Positions 1 to 9,345 are shown, counted from the first letter of the stretch. The stretch is DNA of 57,650 bases from Pseudomonadota bacterium (GCA_021846025.1 JAJZDV010000002.1:1-57650), one strand, 5' to 3'. The notes: generated by a model not told the origin, from the letters alone. Made by a program: numbers and translations.

Positions 1-1712
1 AACCATCCATCGACGTGATGCTGCTGCTCGAGGGCACCTACCCCTATGTCTCGGGCGGGGTGTCGAGCTGGGTGCACCAGATCATCAACGGCTTTCCCGA
101 GTTGCGCTTTCACCTCTGCTTTCTCGGCTCGCGCCGGGAGGACTACGGCGAGGCGCGCTACAAGCTGCCCGCCAATGTGGTGGGTCTGACGGAGCACTAC
201 CTGTTCAGCGATGAAGTGCTACCCAAACCGCGCGGCCGTCAGGGGGACCGGGCCACGGCCGATCTGGTGCGCAAACTGCACACGCAGCTGCGTGAACCCG
301 GAGACGGCGCCGACGCTGGCCGCGGTGCGCGCACCCAGGTGCTGGAGCAGAGCCTGCAGGCGATGGAGGGCCGGCTCGATCTGCAGTATTTCCTGCATTC
401 CAGGCAGTCCTGGAGCTATCTGACCGAGCAGTACCTGGAGCGCTGCACCGATCCGTCCTTCGTCGACTACTTCTGGACCGTGCGCACCATGCACACGCCC
501 ATCTGGACCCTGGCGGCGCTGGCCCGCAGCCTGCCCCCGGCGCGCACCTACCACACCATCTCCACCGGCTATGCGGGCTATCTGGGCGCGGTGCTGGCAC
601 GGATCACGCGGCGGCCGCTCATCCTCTCGGAACATGGCATCTACACCAAGGAGCGGCGCATCGACCTGTTCTCGGCGCAGTGGATCAGCGACAACATGCC
701 GGTGCTGGAACGCAATGCCGGTGAAGCGGGTTATTTCCGCGCACTGTGGATCCGGCTGTTCGAGTCGCTCGGACGCATGTGCTACGACGCCGCCGATCCG
801 GTGATCGCGCTGTACGAGTCCAACCGCCTGCGTCAACTGGCCGATGGCGCGGAGCCGGCCACCACCTGCCTGGTGGCCAACGGCATCAACGTGCCGCCGT
901 TCGCCGCCACCCGCAGCCAGCGCCCCGCGCAGCCGCCGGCAGTGATGTGCCTGATCGGCCGCGTCGTGCCCATCAAGGATGTGAAAACCTTCATCCGCGC
1001 CGTCCGCGTGGCCAGCGGCCGCATGCCCGGGCTCGAAGGCTGGATCGCCGGGCCGGAGGATGAGCACCCCGAGTATGCGCGCGAGTGCCATGAGCTGGCC
1101 GACAGCCTGGAACTCGGCGATCGGCTCAAATTCCTCGGCTTCCAGAAGCTGGTGGACCTGCTGCCCAAGGTGGGAGTGGTGGTGCTGTCATCCATCAGCG
1201 AGGCGCTGCCGCTGGTGCTGCTCGAAGGCTACGCCGCCGGCGTGCCCGCAGTGACCACCGACGTGGGCTCGTGCAAGCAGCTCATCGACGGTCTGGGCGC
1301 GGACGACGAGGCCCTGGGCAGTGCCGGCGCCGTGGTCGGCATCGCCGATGCCCAGGCCCTGGGCGAGGCCTGCACGACCTTGCTGTCCGACCCGGCAGCC
1401 TATGCCCGGGCCCAGGCGGCGGCCATTGCCCGGGTCGAGCGCTACTACACCCAGCCCATCATGTTCGCCAAGTACCGCGCGGTGTACGAGGACGCACTGG
1501 CGCGCAGCGACGGTGCCGCCGGCACGGCACCGCCCGCACGCGGCGCCGTTGCCACCGCCCTGCGCGAAGGCCGCATCCCGGAAGCGGCAAAGGCTGCGGG
1601 CGCGGATGACGTCGGGCACACCGGGGCCGCTGCCGATCAGCTCGCGCAGGCCCAACCCGGCACCGCCGGGGCCGGCATGGGCAACCCTGCGCAGGGCATG
1701 GGGAGCGGCTGA
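1..1712 (+). CDS. pelF: PelF-type GT4 glycosyltransferase (5' end outside window)
   Basis: This is the cytoplasmic glycosyltransferase of the Pel exopolysaccharide system, which in known pel loci builds the GalNAc/GlcNAc-rich chain from UDP-sugars. The reading frame is already open at base 1, reading PSIDV before the PelF N-terminal signature LLEGTYPYVSGGVSSW, so the true start probably lies just upstream. The second Rossmann half carries a GT4 EX7E motif in SEALPLVLLE, with Glu at about residues 396 and 404 counted from the GTG at base 15. After the catalytic fold there is an Ala/Gly-rich tail of about 68 residues, which seems longer than I recall for PelF. The stop overlaps the pelG start (TGATG), indicating translational coupling. 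Family assignment is secure. Confidence 0.93.
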   Translation, partial: PSIDVMLLLEGTYPYVSGGVSSWVHQIINGFPELRFHLCFLGSRREDYGEARYKLPANVVGLTEHYLFSDEVLPKPRGRQGDRATADLVRKLHTQLREPGDGADAGRGARTQVLEQSLQAMEGRLDLQYFLHSRQSWSYLTEQYLERCTDPSFVDYFWTVRTMHTPIWTLAALARSLPPARTYHTISTGYAGYLGAVLARITRRPLILSEHGIYTKERRIDLFSAQWISDNMPVLERNAGEAGYFRALWIRLFESLGRMCYDAADPVIALYESNRLRQLADGAEPATTCLVANGINVPPFAATRSQRPAQPPAVMCLIGRVVPIKDVKTFIRAVRVASGRMPGLEGWIAGPEDEHPEYARECHELADSLELGDRLKFLGFQKLVDLLPKVGVVVLSSISEALPLVLLEGYAAGVPAVTTDVGSCKQLIDGLGADDEALGSAGAVVGIADAQALGEACTTLLSDPAAYARAQAAAIARVERYYTQPIMFAKYRAVYEDALARSDGAAGTAPPARGAVATALREGRIPEAAKAAGADDVGHTGAAADQLAQAQPGTAGAGMGNPAQGMGSG

Positions 1713-3088
1713 TGGCGGGCATCGGCTTCGAATTGCGCAAGCTGCTGCGCAGCCAGTCCTACCTGGGCCTGCTGCGCGCCTACAGCTACGCCTCCATCAT
1801 CAGTTCCGGGCCGTGGGTGTTCTCCATTCTGGGACTCATCGTCACCGGCCTGCTCTCGCTGGGCGTGGTGGTGCCGAACCTGCTCATCACCCAGTTCCAG
1901 GTGACCGTCACCTACCTGATCATGAGTTCGCTGGTGCTCTCCGGCGGCCTGCAGCTCGGTTTCACCCGCTGGGTGGCCGATGCGCTGTATGCCAAGCGCC
2001 GGGACGAGGTCGCACCCGCCTTTCTCGGCGTGCTGCTGCTCAGCACGGCCGTGGCCGGTGCACTGGGCTGGATGGCCGCGCTGTTCCTGTTTCCGCGCGA
2101 AAGCAACTTGTACCGCGTGCTGCTTGCCGGCGGCTTGCCGTTGCTGTGCGACATCTGGATCGTCACGGTCTTTCTCTCCGGGCTCAAGCAATACCGCGCG
2201 ATCCTGGCCTTGTACGCGGGTGGCTACGGGCTCTCGGTGCTGCAGTCCTACCTGCTGCGGGGCTGGGGGCTGGAAGGCCTGCTGGCGGGTTTTCTCGGCG
2301 GCCAGTTCCTCATGTGGACGGCGATGATGTGGCTGGTGCTGCGCAACTTTCCGCCCACCCGCCCGATCACGCTCGACTGTTTCAAGCGCGGCGCCATGTT
2401 CCCCTCGCTGCTGGCCGGTGGCACGCTCTACAACCTGGGTGTGTGGGCGGACAAGCTGGTGTTCTGGTACACGCCCCAGACCTCCAGCGTGGTCATCGGC
2501 CCGCTGCGCGCCTCCACGATCTACGACCTGCCGGTCTTCCTCGCCTACCTGTGCGTGATCCCGGGCATGGGTGTATTCCTGGTGAAATTCGAAACCGATT
2601 TCGTCGAGTGGTACGACAAGTTCTACACCGCCGTGCGCGCTGGCGGCGCGCTGCAGGACATTGCGCGCTTCCACGACCACATGCAGGACACCGTGCGCGA
2701 GGGCATCTACCAGATCATCAAGGTGCAGGCCATCACGCTGCTGGCGCTCTACACCTTCGTCGGGCCACTGTTCCACGCCATCGGCATCAGCGATCTGTAT
2801 ATCCCGCTGTTCCTCGTGCAGGCAGTGGCCGCCAGCTTTCAGGTCTTGCTGCTGGCGGTGCTGAACGTCTTCTTCTACCTCGACCGCCGTGGCGAAGTGG
2901 TGTTCATCACCGCGCTGCTGACCGCGCTCAACCTCGGCTTCAGCCGCGTCTCCATCGCGCTGGGCGCCGAATGGTTCGGCTACGGCTTTGCCGTGGCCCT
3001 GCTCATCACCCTGATCACCGGTCTGGTTCTGGTGCAGCGCCTGTTTCGTCGACTGGAATACCAGACCTTCATGCTGCAGGGCTCATGA
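1712..3088 (+). CDS. pelG: PelG, polytopic inner-membrane Pel exporter
   Basis: PelG is a membrane protein of the polysaccharide-transporter (MATE/Wzx-like) superfamily that works with PelD, PelE and PelF to polymerise and export Pel across the inner membrane. The 458-residue protein begins with the family-typical MAGIGFELRKLL and contains about a dozen hydrophobic segments through to residue 450. A more polar stretch at roughly residues 290-330 includes ETDFVEWYDKFY. The ATG overlaps the pelF stop. No other pel gene follows, so this is the distal end of the locus and pelA-E should lie to the left of the window. Confidence 0.93.
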   Translation: MAGIGFELRKLLRSQSYLGLLRAYSYASIISSGPWVFSILGLIVTGLLSLGVVVPNLLITQFQVTVTYLIMSSLVLSGGLQLGFTRWVADALYAKRRDEVAPAFLGVLLLSTAVAGALGWMAALFLFPRESNLYRVLLAGGLPLLCDIWIVTVFLSGLKQYRAILALYAGGYGLSVLQSYLLRGWGLEGLLAGFLGGQFLMWTAMMWLVLRNFPPTRPITLDCFKRGAMFPSLLAGGTLYNLGVWADKLVFWYTPQTSSVVIGPLRASTIYDLPVFLAYLCVIPGMGVFLVKFETDFVEWYDKFYTAVRAGGALQDIARFHDHMQDTVREGIYQIIKVQAITLLALYTFVGPLFHAIGISDLYIPLFLVQAVAASFQVLLLAVLNVFFYLDRRGEVVFITALLTALNLGFSRVSIALGAEWFGYGFAVALLITLITGLVLVQRLFRRLEYQTFMLQGS

Positions 3089-3175
3089 ACCCATGGCCGC
3101 CGGTCGATCCAGCGCTGGACGCGAGCGTCCGGGCGGCGTGGTGCCGGACGCAGCCCTCGTTACACTGCAGCGGTC

Positions 3176-4306
3176 ATGCTTCGCCCCGCCATGGCTCGAC
3201 CACCCGACCGGCCCACGAGGCCAACCCCGACCCTTCCACCGCGCCGCGTGGCCCTGCTCGCCGGCTGTGGTCTGCTGGGCAGCGCATGGCTCCAGGGCCG
3301 GGCACTGGCCCAAACTCCTGCGGCTTCGAGCGCCAGCAGCAGCTCGCCAGCCTTGAACGATGCCGACTTGCCGCGCACGGCGGCACTGGCTGCGCAGTTG
3401 GCGCAACAGACCGGGCTGGACGCGGCGTGGATTGAAGCTCAACTCGACCAGGCGCAATTCCAGCCCGTGGTGGCGCGGCTCATCCTTCCGGGGCGCCCGG
3501 GGCAGAAGAACTGGCGGGTGTACCGCAGCCGTTTCGTCGAGCCCATGCGCATTGGCGCGGGATCTGACTTCGCGCAGGAATTCGAGGTCTGGCTGCGCAA
3601 GGCCGAGAACCGCTTCGGCGTGCCGCGCAGCGTCATCGTCGGCATCCTCGGGGTGGAGACGATCTACGGCCGCGATATGGGCGGGTTTCGCGTGCTCGAC
3701 GCCCTGACGACACTGGCGCTGGACTTTCCGGCGGCCGCGCCCAAAGACCGCAGCCGCTACTTTGCCGGTCAGCTCGGCGACTATTTCCTGTGGTGCCGCG
3801 GCAGCGGCTTCGAGCCGACGCAGGTGAAGGGCTCGTATGCCGGCGCCATCGGCATGCCGCAGTTCATGCCGGGCAACATCTTGCGCTACGCGCTGAACTT
3901 CGAGGGCGGCACCAAGGTGGACATCATCCACAGCGCTGCCGACGCCATCGGCAGCGTCGGCAATTACCTGGCGGACCACGGCTGGACGGCGGGGCAGCCC
4001 ACGCACTTTCAGTTGCAGGTGCCCAGCAGCATCGCGCCGGACACGCTCGCTCGGCTGCTGGCGCCCGACATCGTGCCGAGTTTCCGTGCCCAGGACTTGC
4101 AAGCCGCCGGCCTGCCGCTGCTGCCGCAGGTGCTGGACTATCCGGGCAAGCTGGCGGTGGTGCAACTGCCCAACGCCGGCGCCAAACCCGACTACATTCT
4201 CGGCACGGACAATTTTTACGTCGTGACCCGCTACAACCATTCGGCCTTCTACGCCTTGGCCGTGATCGAACTGGGGAACGCAGCCATGGCCGCCGCGCAG
4301 GGCTGA
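3176..4306 (+). CDS. mltB: Membrane-associated lytic murein transglycosylase B
   Basis: This enzyme cleaves the glycan strands of peptidoglycan non-hydrolytically, leaving 1,6-anhydro-muramyl ends, and acts in the periplasm. The 376-residue product has a hydrophobic leader (RRVALLAGCGLLG, then ALAQ), followed by the SLT-fold domain. The catalytic glutamate is in GVETIYGR (about Glu161), and the downstream signature GSYAGAIGMPQFMP is clear. A Cys in the leader (LLAGCG) could be a lipobox, as in MltB proper, but the match is imperfect. A second in-frame ATG at 3191 is an equally plausible start. The gene stands alone 87 bp after pelG; autolysins of this kind often have no fixed operon partner. 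Confidence 0.92.
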   Translation: MLRPAMARPPDRPTRPTPTLPPRRVALLAGCGLLGSAWLQGRALAQTPAASSASSSSPALNDADLPRTAALAAQLAQQTGLDAAWIEAQLDQAQFQPVVARLILPGRPGQKNWRVYRSRFVEPMRIGAGSDFAQEFEVWLRKAENRFGVPRSVIVGILGVETIYGRDMGGFRVLDALTTLALDFPAAAPKDRSRYFAGQLGDYFLWCRGSGFEPTQVKGSYAGAIGMPQFMPGNILRYALNFEGGTKVDIIHSAADAIGSVGNYLADHGWTAGQPTHFQLQVPSSIAPDTLARLLAPDIVPSFRAQDLQAAGLPLLPQVLDYPGKLAVVQLPNAGAKPDYILGTDNFYVVTRYNHSAFYALAVIELGNAAMAAAQG

Positions 4307-4350
4307 ACAGCAATGAAGCAGCATGCACCTTGCGCGGCACTCACCCCAGG

Positions 4351-4542
4351 ATGAACCGGATGAACCTTGCAACAGTCCTCAAACCCCTCGCCGCCATGGC
4401 GTTGACCAGCATCGCCCTCTCGGGTTGCGGCGTGCTGGCCGCACCCTGCCGCGTGGCGTCCGCCGGGATCAAGATGGTGCCCGTTGTCGGCCATGTGGCA
4501 GCTGCGCCGACCGATCTTTGCGCGGCCGTCATCGACCCCTGA
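4351..4542 (+). CDS. Small putative lipoprotein (63 aa, DUF6726-like)
   Basis: The 63-residue product has an N-terminal hydrophobic stretch ending in a lipobox-like LSGCG, so Cys26 is the likely lipidated residue, leaving a mature peptide of under 40 residues. The remainder (APCRVASAGIKMVPVVGHV, then PTDLCAAVID) matches from memory a small betaproteobacterial lipoprotein family that I believe is DUF6726; its function is unknown. Two further cysteines (residues 33 and 57) could form a disulfide. ATG codons at 4351 and 4360 are both possible starts. It lies 44 bp after mltB on the same strand and converges on the eamA-type gene. Confidence 0.7.
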   Translation: MNRMNLATVLKPLAAMALTSIALSGCGVLAAPCRVASAGIKMVPVVGHVAAAPTDLCAAVIDP

Positions 4543-4543
4543 A

Positions 4544-4571
4544 GCCGGCAGCCGCGCGGCTGCAGACCGGC
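4544..4571. terminator. Hairpin between convergent genes
   Basis: The gap between the small lipoprotein and the transporter holds a perfect self-complementary core, GCAGCC-GCGC-GGCTGC at 4548-4563, flanked by partly pairing GCCG and CCGGC arms. It could end transcription from both sides. There is no T-tract on either side, so a Rho-independent call is weak. Confidence 0.35.
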
Positions 4572-4580
4572 TCCCGGGGT

Positions 4581-5501
4581 TCAAACAGCCGGCACGACGC
4601 GGGGCCGCCCACGCAAGGCCACATGGATGCCGGCGAAGATCAGCGCCGCGCCCACCAGGTGGTAGAGCGCGATGCCTTCGTGCAGGAAGAGGCCGGACAG
4701 CACGGCGGCAAACACCGGCGCCAGATTGCCGAAATAGGCCGGAATCTGCGCCCCGGTGCGGGCCACTGCCGTGCCCCAGCACACGTAAGCCAGCAACGAG
4801 GCCAGGAGGGCCGCATAGCCGATGGCCAGCACCACCGGCGTTCCCCAGTGGGTGCTTTCCCCCAGGCCCCAATGCTCGAACGCGGCGAACGGCGCGATGA
4901 ACAAGCTGCCCCAGGCCATTTGCACGGTGAGCGAGGCAAAGGGGGTCAGCCCCAGCGGACGGCGGCGCAACTCCCAGGTGTAGAAGCCCCAGAGCAACAC
5001 GGCCAGCAGCATGATGAGGTCGCCCGTGGCCAGATGCAACTGCAGCAGATGCTCGATCCGGCCCTTGGCCACCACGACCACCACCCCGGCCACCGACAGC
5101 GCCGCGCCCCACCACGATGCGGGGCCGATCGGTTCGCGGTAGAACACCGCGCCGGTCAGCAGGATGAACACGGGTGCCGCCGAGGTGATGAGCGAGACGT
5201 TCAGCGGCGTGGTCGTGTGCAGCGCCACATACTGCAGCGAGTTGTAGCAGGCCACGCCGAGAAACCCCATGCGGGCCAGCGGCTTCCAGTGCTGCAGCAG
5301 CAGCGCACGCTGGCGCCACAAACCGGGGCCGGTGAACAGCAGGGCCACGAGCAGGGCGATGAACCAGCGATCAAAGCTCAGCGCCAGCGGCGGGATCTGC
5401 CCCACCATGAGGCGCCCGACGACGGCGTTTCCAGCCCAGAGCAAGGGCGGCAGGATGAGCAGGAGCAGCGTGTTGAAATCGAGTCTGGCATGGGGTCGCA
5501 T
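4581..5501 (-). CDS. EamA/DMT-family transporter
   Basis: This 306-residue inner-membrane protein has about ten hydrophobic helices in two EamA repeats (roughly residues 10-145 and 155-295). It shows family features such as LPPLLWAGNAVVGRLM near the N-terminus and EPIGPASWWGAALSVAGVVVV at the end of the first repeat. Members of the drug/metabolite transporter superfamily export or import amino acids, nucleobases and other small metabolites; the substrate cannot be read from sequence. I chose the ATG at 5501, since the alternative one codon upstream is a GTG. It is the last gene of the minus-strand run, 69 bp downstream of comEC. Confidence 0.88.
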   Translation of the reverse strand: MRPHARLDFNTLLLLILPPLLWAGNAVVGRLMVGQIPPLALSFDRWFIALLVALLFTGPGLWRQRALLLQHWKPLARMGFLGVACYNSLQYVALHTTTPLNVSLITSAAPVFILLTGAVFYREPIGPASWWGAALSVAGVVVVVAKGRIEHLLQLHLATGDLIMLLAVLLWGFYTWELRRRPLGLTPFASLTVQMAWGSLFIAPFAAFEHWGLGESTHWGTPVVLAIGYAALLASLLAYVCWGTAVARTGAQIPAYFGNLAPVFAAVLSGLFLHEGIALYHLVGAALIFAGIHVALRGRPRVVPAV

Positions 5502-5570
5502 CACGCCATTATTCCAAGCCGGCGCGATGTCCGCACCATCGCTGCAACCCGGGCCGCATGCCGGCCACCG

Positions 5571-8252
5571 TCATCGGTCCATCCTCTTCTCCGGCGCACC
5601 TGGGCCTGCCGCCATGGACGCCGCCGGCCGGATGACGGCACGGGGCGGTTGCGGCGCGGCTGTTGGCGGCCATGGCAGTTGCCAATAGCGCGGCTGTTTT
5701 GCGCGCCAGGATTCCAATTCGGATGGATGTTCATCGCGCCAAACCAGCGCGCCGTCTCGATCGGTGCGCTGCACCGGCAGTCCGAGGTCGGCGTAGCGTT
5801 GCAGCACCTCGGCATGCGGGTGGCCGTAGCTGTTCATGAACCCCGCCTGCACGACGATCTGGCGCGGCGCCACGGCCTGGAGAAATTCGGCGCTGGACGA
5901 GCTTTTGCTGCCGTGATGCGCCGCCAGCAGCAAGTCAACGCCGAGCGCATCGGCTGCCGGCCCGGCAGCAAGGGCTCGTTCCTGTGCGCGCTCGATGTCG
6001 CCCGTGAGCAGCAGGCTGCCATGCCCGCTGCTCACGCGCAGCACGCAGGAATGCGCGTTGGTGCGGTGCGCTGGAGCGGGGTCGGCGGTGGCGGGGTGCA
6101 GCAGTTGAAAGTCGACGCCGTCCCAAGTCCAGCGCAAGCCGGCAACGCAGGGCTGGGCACTGGCGTAGCCCATGGCCAAGACTCGATCCGACGCGACCGA
6201 GCTGACGGCAGCCGTACCGGGATAGGCTCGTGCGATCGACACCGCGCCGCCGATGTGGTCGCTGTCGGCATGGCTGAGCACGACACGGTCGAGCCGGCGC
6301 TCGCCCAGCGCATGCAGCAGCGGCAACAGCACGCGCTCGCCCGCGTCGTTCTGCAGGCCGAGCGTTGGCCCGGTGTCGAACAACAGGGTGTGGCGCGCGG
6401 TTCGCACGATGACGCCCATGCCCTGCCCGACATCGGCGATCCAGGCCTCGACATGGCCCTCGGCGGGGCGTTGTCCCGGGTTCAGAAGCAAGGGGAGGAT
6501 GAGCGCAAGCCCGGGCACTCGCAGACGCCACGGCCAAGGCAGCACCAAAGCCAGCACGCCGAGCGCGGCAAGCACCAGCGCCGGCCATTCGGGCGTCGCC
6601 GCATGCCACTGCGCCTGCGGCCAGTTCGCCAACCCGGCCAGGACGCGGGCCAAGCCGCTCTGCGCCCAGGCTGCTGCCTGCCACAGCCAGGCATCCAATG
6701 GCGCCGGCAGGAGCATGCCCAACACGGCGAGAGGCGCCACCCAGAGCGTGACCACAGGGATGGCGACCGCATTGGCCAGCGGCGAGAGGATGGCGATCTG
6801 CTGGAAGAACAACAGGGTGAGCGGCGCCAGCCCCAGGGTCACGGCCCACTGCGAACGGCCCGCGGCCTGCAGGCGCGACCATGCCCCACGCGCCAGCGTC
6901 TGCAGGCGTGATCGCGCGGGTTCGGACCTCGACGCGACGGACCGGGCGGACTGCCTGGGACCCATGACCTCCGAGCGCGGCTGGGCCGGCTCCGTCAGGA
7001 ACAAGATGCCCACGGCGCAGAACGACAGCCAGAAGCCGGCCTGCATCAAGGCCCAGGGGTCCCACAACAACACGGCAAACAGCGCCCAGGACAGGGTCTG
7101 TCGCCAACTGATGCGCAGGCCGGTCATGCGCAGCGACAGCCCGGCCGCCAGCATCAGCAAGGTGCGTTGAGCCGGCACGCCAAAACCCGCCAGCAGGCAG
7201 TAGGCCGTGGCCGCCAGCAGGCCGAAGACTCCGGCCACCACGGGCGTCGGCAGCCAAAGCGGCCCCGGGCGCCGCAGATGGGCGGTGTGGCCCCAGACAA
7301 AGCTGGCCAGCCAGGCCGCCAGCCAGGCCAGCATGGTGATGTGCAGGCCCGAAATGCTCATGAGATGTGCGACACCGGTGATGCGGTAGATGGTCCATTC
7401 GTGCGATGCAATGGCCGCCTGGTCCCCCAGCGCCAGGGCGGCGATGGTGCCGGCCTGGGGATGGCCCGCGAGCGCGGCATCGATGCGCGTGCGCAGGCGG
7501 TCGCGCAGCGATTGCAAGGCAAGATCGGCGCCGTCGTGCAAATGACCGAGTGCCTTGGGAGGCTCGAAACGCCGCGCCTGGCTGACCGTGGCGGTGGCGC
7601 CGATGCCCTGCTCGAACAGCCACAGTTCGGCATCGAAACCCGCCGGATTGGCCACACCATGCACCGGCTTCAAGCGCAGCGGCAGGCGCCAGACTTCACC
7701 AGGGTGGACCTGGGGAGCCTGGGCCACTCCCGGGTCGTTCCACGCCCTGGCTTGCACGGGTTCGTCGGCACGATCAGGTCGCAGACGTGGCGCATGCCAG
7801 GACACCAGGACGCGCGCTGGAATGCCGGCAGCCGCATGCATCGTCCTGAAGACAAAGCGGGTGCCATCGGCGCGACGCACCGGCAAACTCTGCACCACGC
7901 CCTCGACCGACACCACCTGGCCCCACAAGGGCTCGGCCAGGCGGTCGGTCAGCAGGCCATGGGCGCGCCAGCCCGTGGCGCCAAAGCCCAGGGCCGCAAC
8001 CGAGACGAACAGCAGAATCCGCTGGAACCCGCGCCACCGATTGCGCTGCTGCGATTCGGCAGTGGCACTCAGCCGTTCGCCCGGGGCCTGCTGGATCACC
8101 TGCCCACTTTGACGCAGTCGCGCCGCCAGCAGACCGGTTAACGCCACGGTGGCGGCACCGGTCAAGGCGCCATAGAAGTCTTCAGGCCAGAGCCGGGGTT
8201 GCTGCATCTGCAGCCAGCAGCCGAACAGGAGTCCGAGAGCAAGGGTGGGCAT
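5571..8252 (-). CDS. comEC: ComEC/Rec2 DNA-uptake channel protein
   Basis: ComEC forms the inner-membrane channel that takes up single-stranded DNA during natural transformation. The 893-residue protein has all three expected parts: N-terminal membrane helices with an OB-like soluble segment (to about residue 230), a central multi-helix competence domain, and a C-terminal metallo-beta-lactamase fold. The last contains DVGQGMGVIV, LLFDTGPTLG and the metal-binding motif SHADSDHIGG near residue 660, and ends in a Pro/Ala-rich tail. The frame is uninterrupted, so the protein is probably functional; in other bacteria transformation also needs comEA, DprA and type IV pili, none of which are here. 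It sits alone, 142 bp after the Nudix gene. Confidence 0.94.
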   Translation of the reverse strand: MPTLALGLLFGCWLQMQQPRLWPEDFYGALTGAATVALTGLLAARLRQSGQVIQQAPGERLSATAESQQRNRWRGFQRILLFVSVAALGFGATGWRAHGLLTDRLAEPLWGQVVSVEGVVQSLPVRRADGTRFVFRTMHAAAGIPARVLVSWHAPRLRPDRADEPVQARAWNDPGVAQAPQVHPGEVWRLPLRLKPVHGVANPAGFDAELWLFEQGIGATATVSQARRFEPPKALGHLHDGADLALQSLRDRLRTRIDAALAGHPQAGTIAALALGDQAAIASHEWTIYRITGVAHLMSISGLHITMLAWLAAWLASFVWGHTAHLRRPGPLWLPTPVVAGVFGLLAATAYCLLAGFGVPAQRTLLMLAAGLSLRMTGLRISWRQTLSWALFAVLLWDPWALMQAGFWLSFCAVGILFLTEPAQPRSEVMGPRQSARSVASRSEPARSRLQTLARGAWSRLQAAGRSQWAVTLGLAPLTLLFFQQIAILSPLANAVAIPVVTLWVAPLAVLGMLLPAPLDAWLWQAAAWAQSGLARVLAGLANWPQAQWHAATPEWPALVLAALGVLALVLPWPWRLRVPGLALILPLLLNPGQRPAEGHVEAWIADVGQGMGVIVRTARHTLLFDTGPTLGLQNDAGERVLLPLLHALGERRLDRVVLSHADSDHIGGAVSIARAYPGTAAVSSVASDRVLAMGYASAQPCVAGLRWTWDGVDFQLLHPATADPAPAHRTNAHSCVLRVSSGHGSLLLTGDIERAQERALAAGPAADALGVDLLLAAHHGSKSSSSAEFLQAVAPRQIVVQAGFMNSYGHPHAEVLQRYADLGLPVQRTDRDGALVWRDEHPSELESWRAKQPRYWQLPWPPTAAPQPPRAVIRPAASMAAGPGAPEKRMDR

Positions 8253-8394
8253 GGTGAGCGAAGCATGAACGTCCGCTCATTGTTGCATTTTGTTTCATCT
8301 GCTTGCGCAAGCCCAGGCCGCGCCCGCGCACAGGGAGCCTGCCGCAGGCGCTGAAGCCGGTGTGAAATTCGGCGCTGACGGGTCGAGGTCGTGC

Positions 8395-8988
8395 TCAGAC
8401 CTTGCCGTCGAGACGCTGCCAGGCCAGTTCCCAGGTGCCGGTCAGAAGCTTGTCCAGCCAGAAGGCGCCGATCACGGTTTTCACATCGGTGAGACGGCCC
8501 TCGCGGATCCAGCCCAGCAGTTGGGCGGGGGAAGCTTCGAACACGTCGAGGAATTCATGCGCGTCGAGCTGCTGACGGCCGGGAACGAGGCCACGCGCAA
8601 AAGCCAGATGGATGGCTTCGTCGGAATAGGAGATGGCGTTGTTGATGGTGCCGATGTAGGCCCATTCGGCGGCGCTGTAACCGGTCTCCTCGCGCAGTTC
8701 GCGCTGGGCGCAGGCTTGCCAGCTTTCGCCGGGGTCGAGCTTGCCGGCGGGGAATTCGATCATGACCCGGCGCATGGGCGTGCGCCACTGCCGCTCCATC
8801 AGCACACGGCCGTTGTCCAGCAGCGGGATGACCATCACCGCTCCCGAGTGCCTGATGTACTCGCGCGTGGCCAGCGCGCCGTCAGGCAGCCTGACCGTAT
8901 CGCGCCGGACGTGGAGGAAATGGCCATCGAAGACCGGCTCGGTCTGGACCAGGGTTTCCCGCAGGTCGGGATGCTCGGCTTGGCTCAT
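8395..8988 (-). CDS. Nudix hydrolase, ADP-ribose pyrophosphatase-like
   Basis: This 197-residue enzyme should hydrolyse a nucleoside diphosphate linked to another moiety. The Nudix box is complete: G82, E88, R96-E97-L98, E100-E101, G103. The preceding segment (REYIRHSGAVMVIPLLDNG) and following segment resemble NudF-type ADP-ribose pyrophosphatases. The gene lies 24 bp downstream of the DUF2818 gene and is co-directional with nuo, so it is probably cotranscribed with Complex I. A link to NAD breakdown products would fit but is inference. Confidence 0.88.
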   Translation of the reverse strand: MSQAEHPDLRETLVQTEPVFDGHFLHVRRDTVRLPDGALATREYIRHSGAVMVIPLLDNGRVLMERQWRTPMRRVMIEFPAGKLDPGESWQACAQRELREETGYSAAEWAYIGTINNAISYSDEAIHLAFARGLVPGRQQLDAHEFLDVFEASPAQLLGWIREGRLTDVKTVIGAFWLDKLLTGTWELAWQRLDGKV

Positions 8989-9012
8989 GGCGGGCTTGCG
9001 AGGCTCGCCGAT

Positions 9013-9315
9013 TCAATCTTCGATGCGACGCGAGAGGTAGCGCAACACATAGCCGGGAAAGGCCAGCACCAGGAACATCGATGCCGAGACGGCGTAGAAC
9101 TCCCACTTCTGCGGGTAGATCTGGCCCAGCCGCGATTCCAGCGCCAGGGAAACACCGCCAACGATGAAATACATCACGATGACTTCTGCCAGGCGCACGA
9201 ACCAGCCTTTCGGATTCTTCAGCGGGAACACGAGAAAAAAGCGATTGGAGAAAAACGGCAGGTTGGCGCCGACGATCGCGAGCACCAGGACCAGCCAGAT
9301 GGCGGAGGATTGCAT
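9013..9315 (-). CDS. DUF2818 family membrane protein
   Basis: The 100-residue protein has three hydrophobic segments (about residues 5-20, 43-60 and 75-92) joined by charged loops including FPLKNPKGWFVRL, and ends RYLSRRIED. It matches the small DUF2818 family, which I recall occurring directly after nuoN in many betaproteobacteria. Function is unknown. Its place 30 bp after nuoN suggests an accessory or assembly role for the membrane arm of Complex I, but nothing in the sequence shows this directly. Confidence 0.85.
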   Translation of the reverse strand: MQSSAIWLVLVLAIVGANLPFFSNRFFLVFPLKNPKGWFVRLAEVIVMYFIVGGVSLALESRLGQIYPQKWEFYAVSASMFLVLAFPGYVLRYLSRRIED

Positions 9316-9345
9316 GATGACGTGAATTCCTGGGAGATACCCGGC

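Noticed and set aside
1321-3435. Long frame overlapping pelF and pelG in another phase
   Set aside because: Arg/Pro-rich composition and complete overlap with two secure genes.
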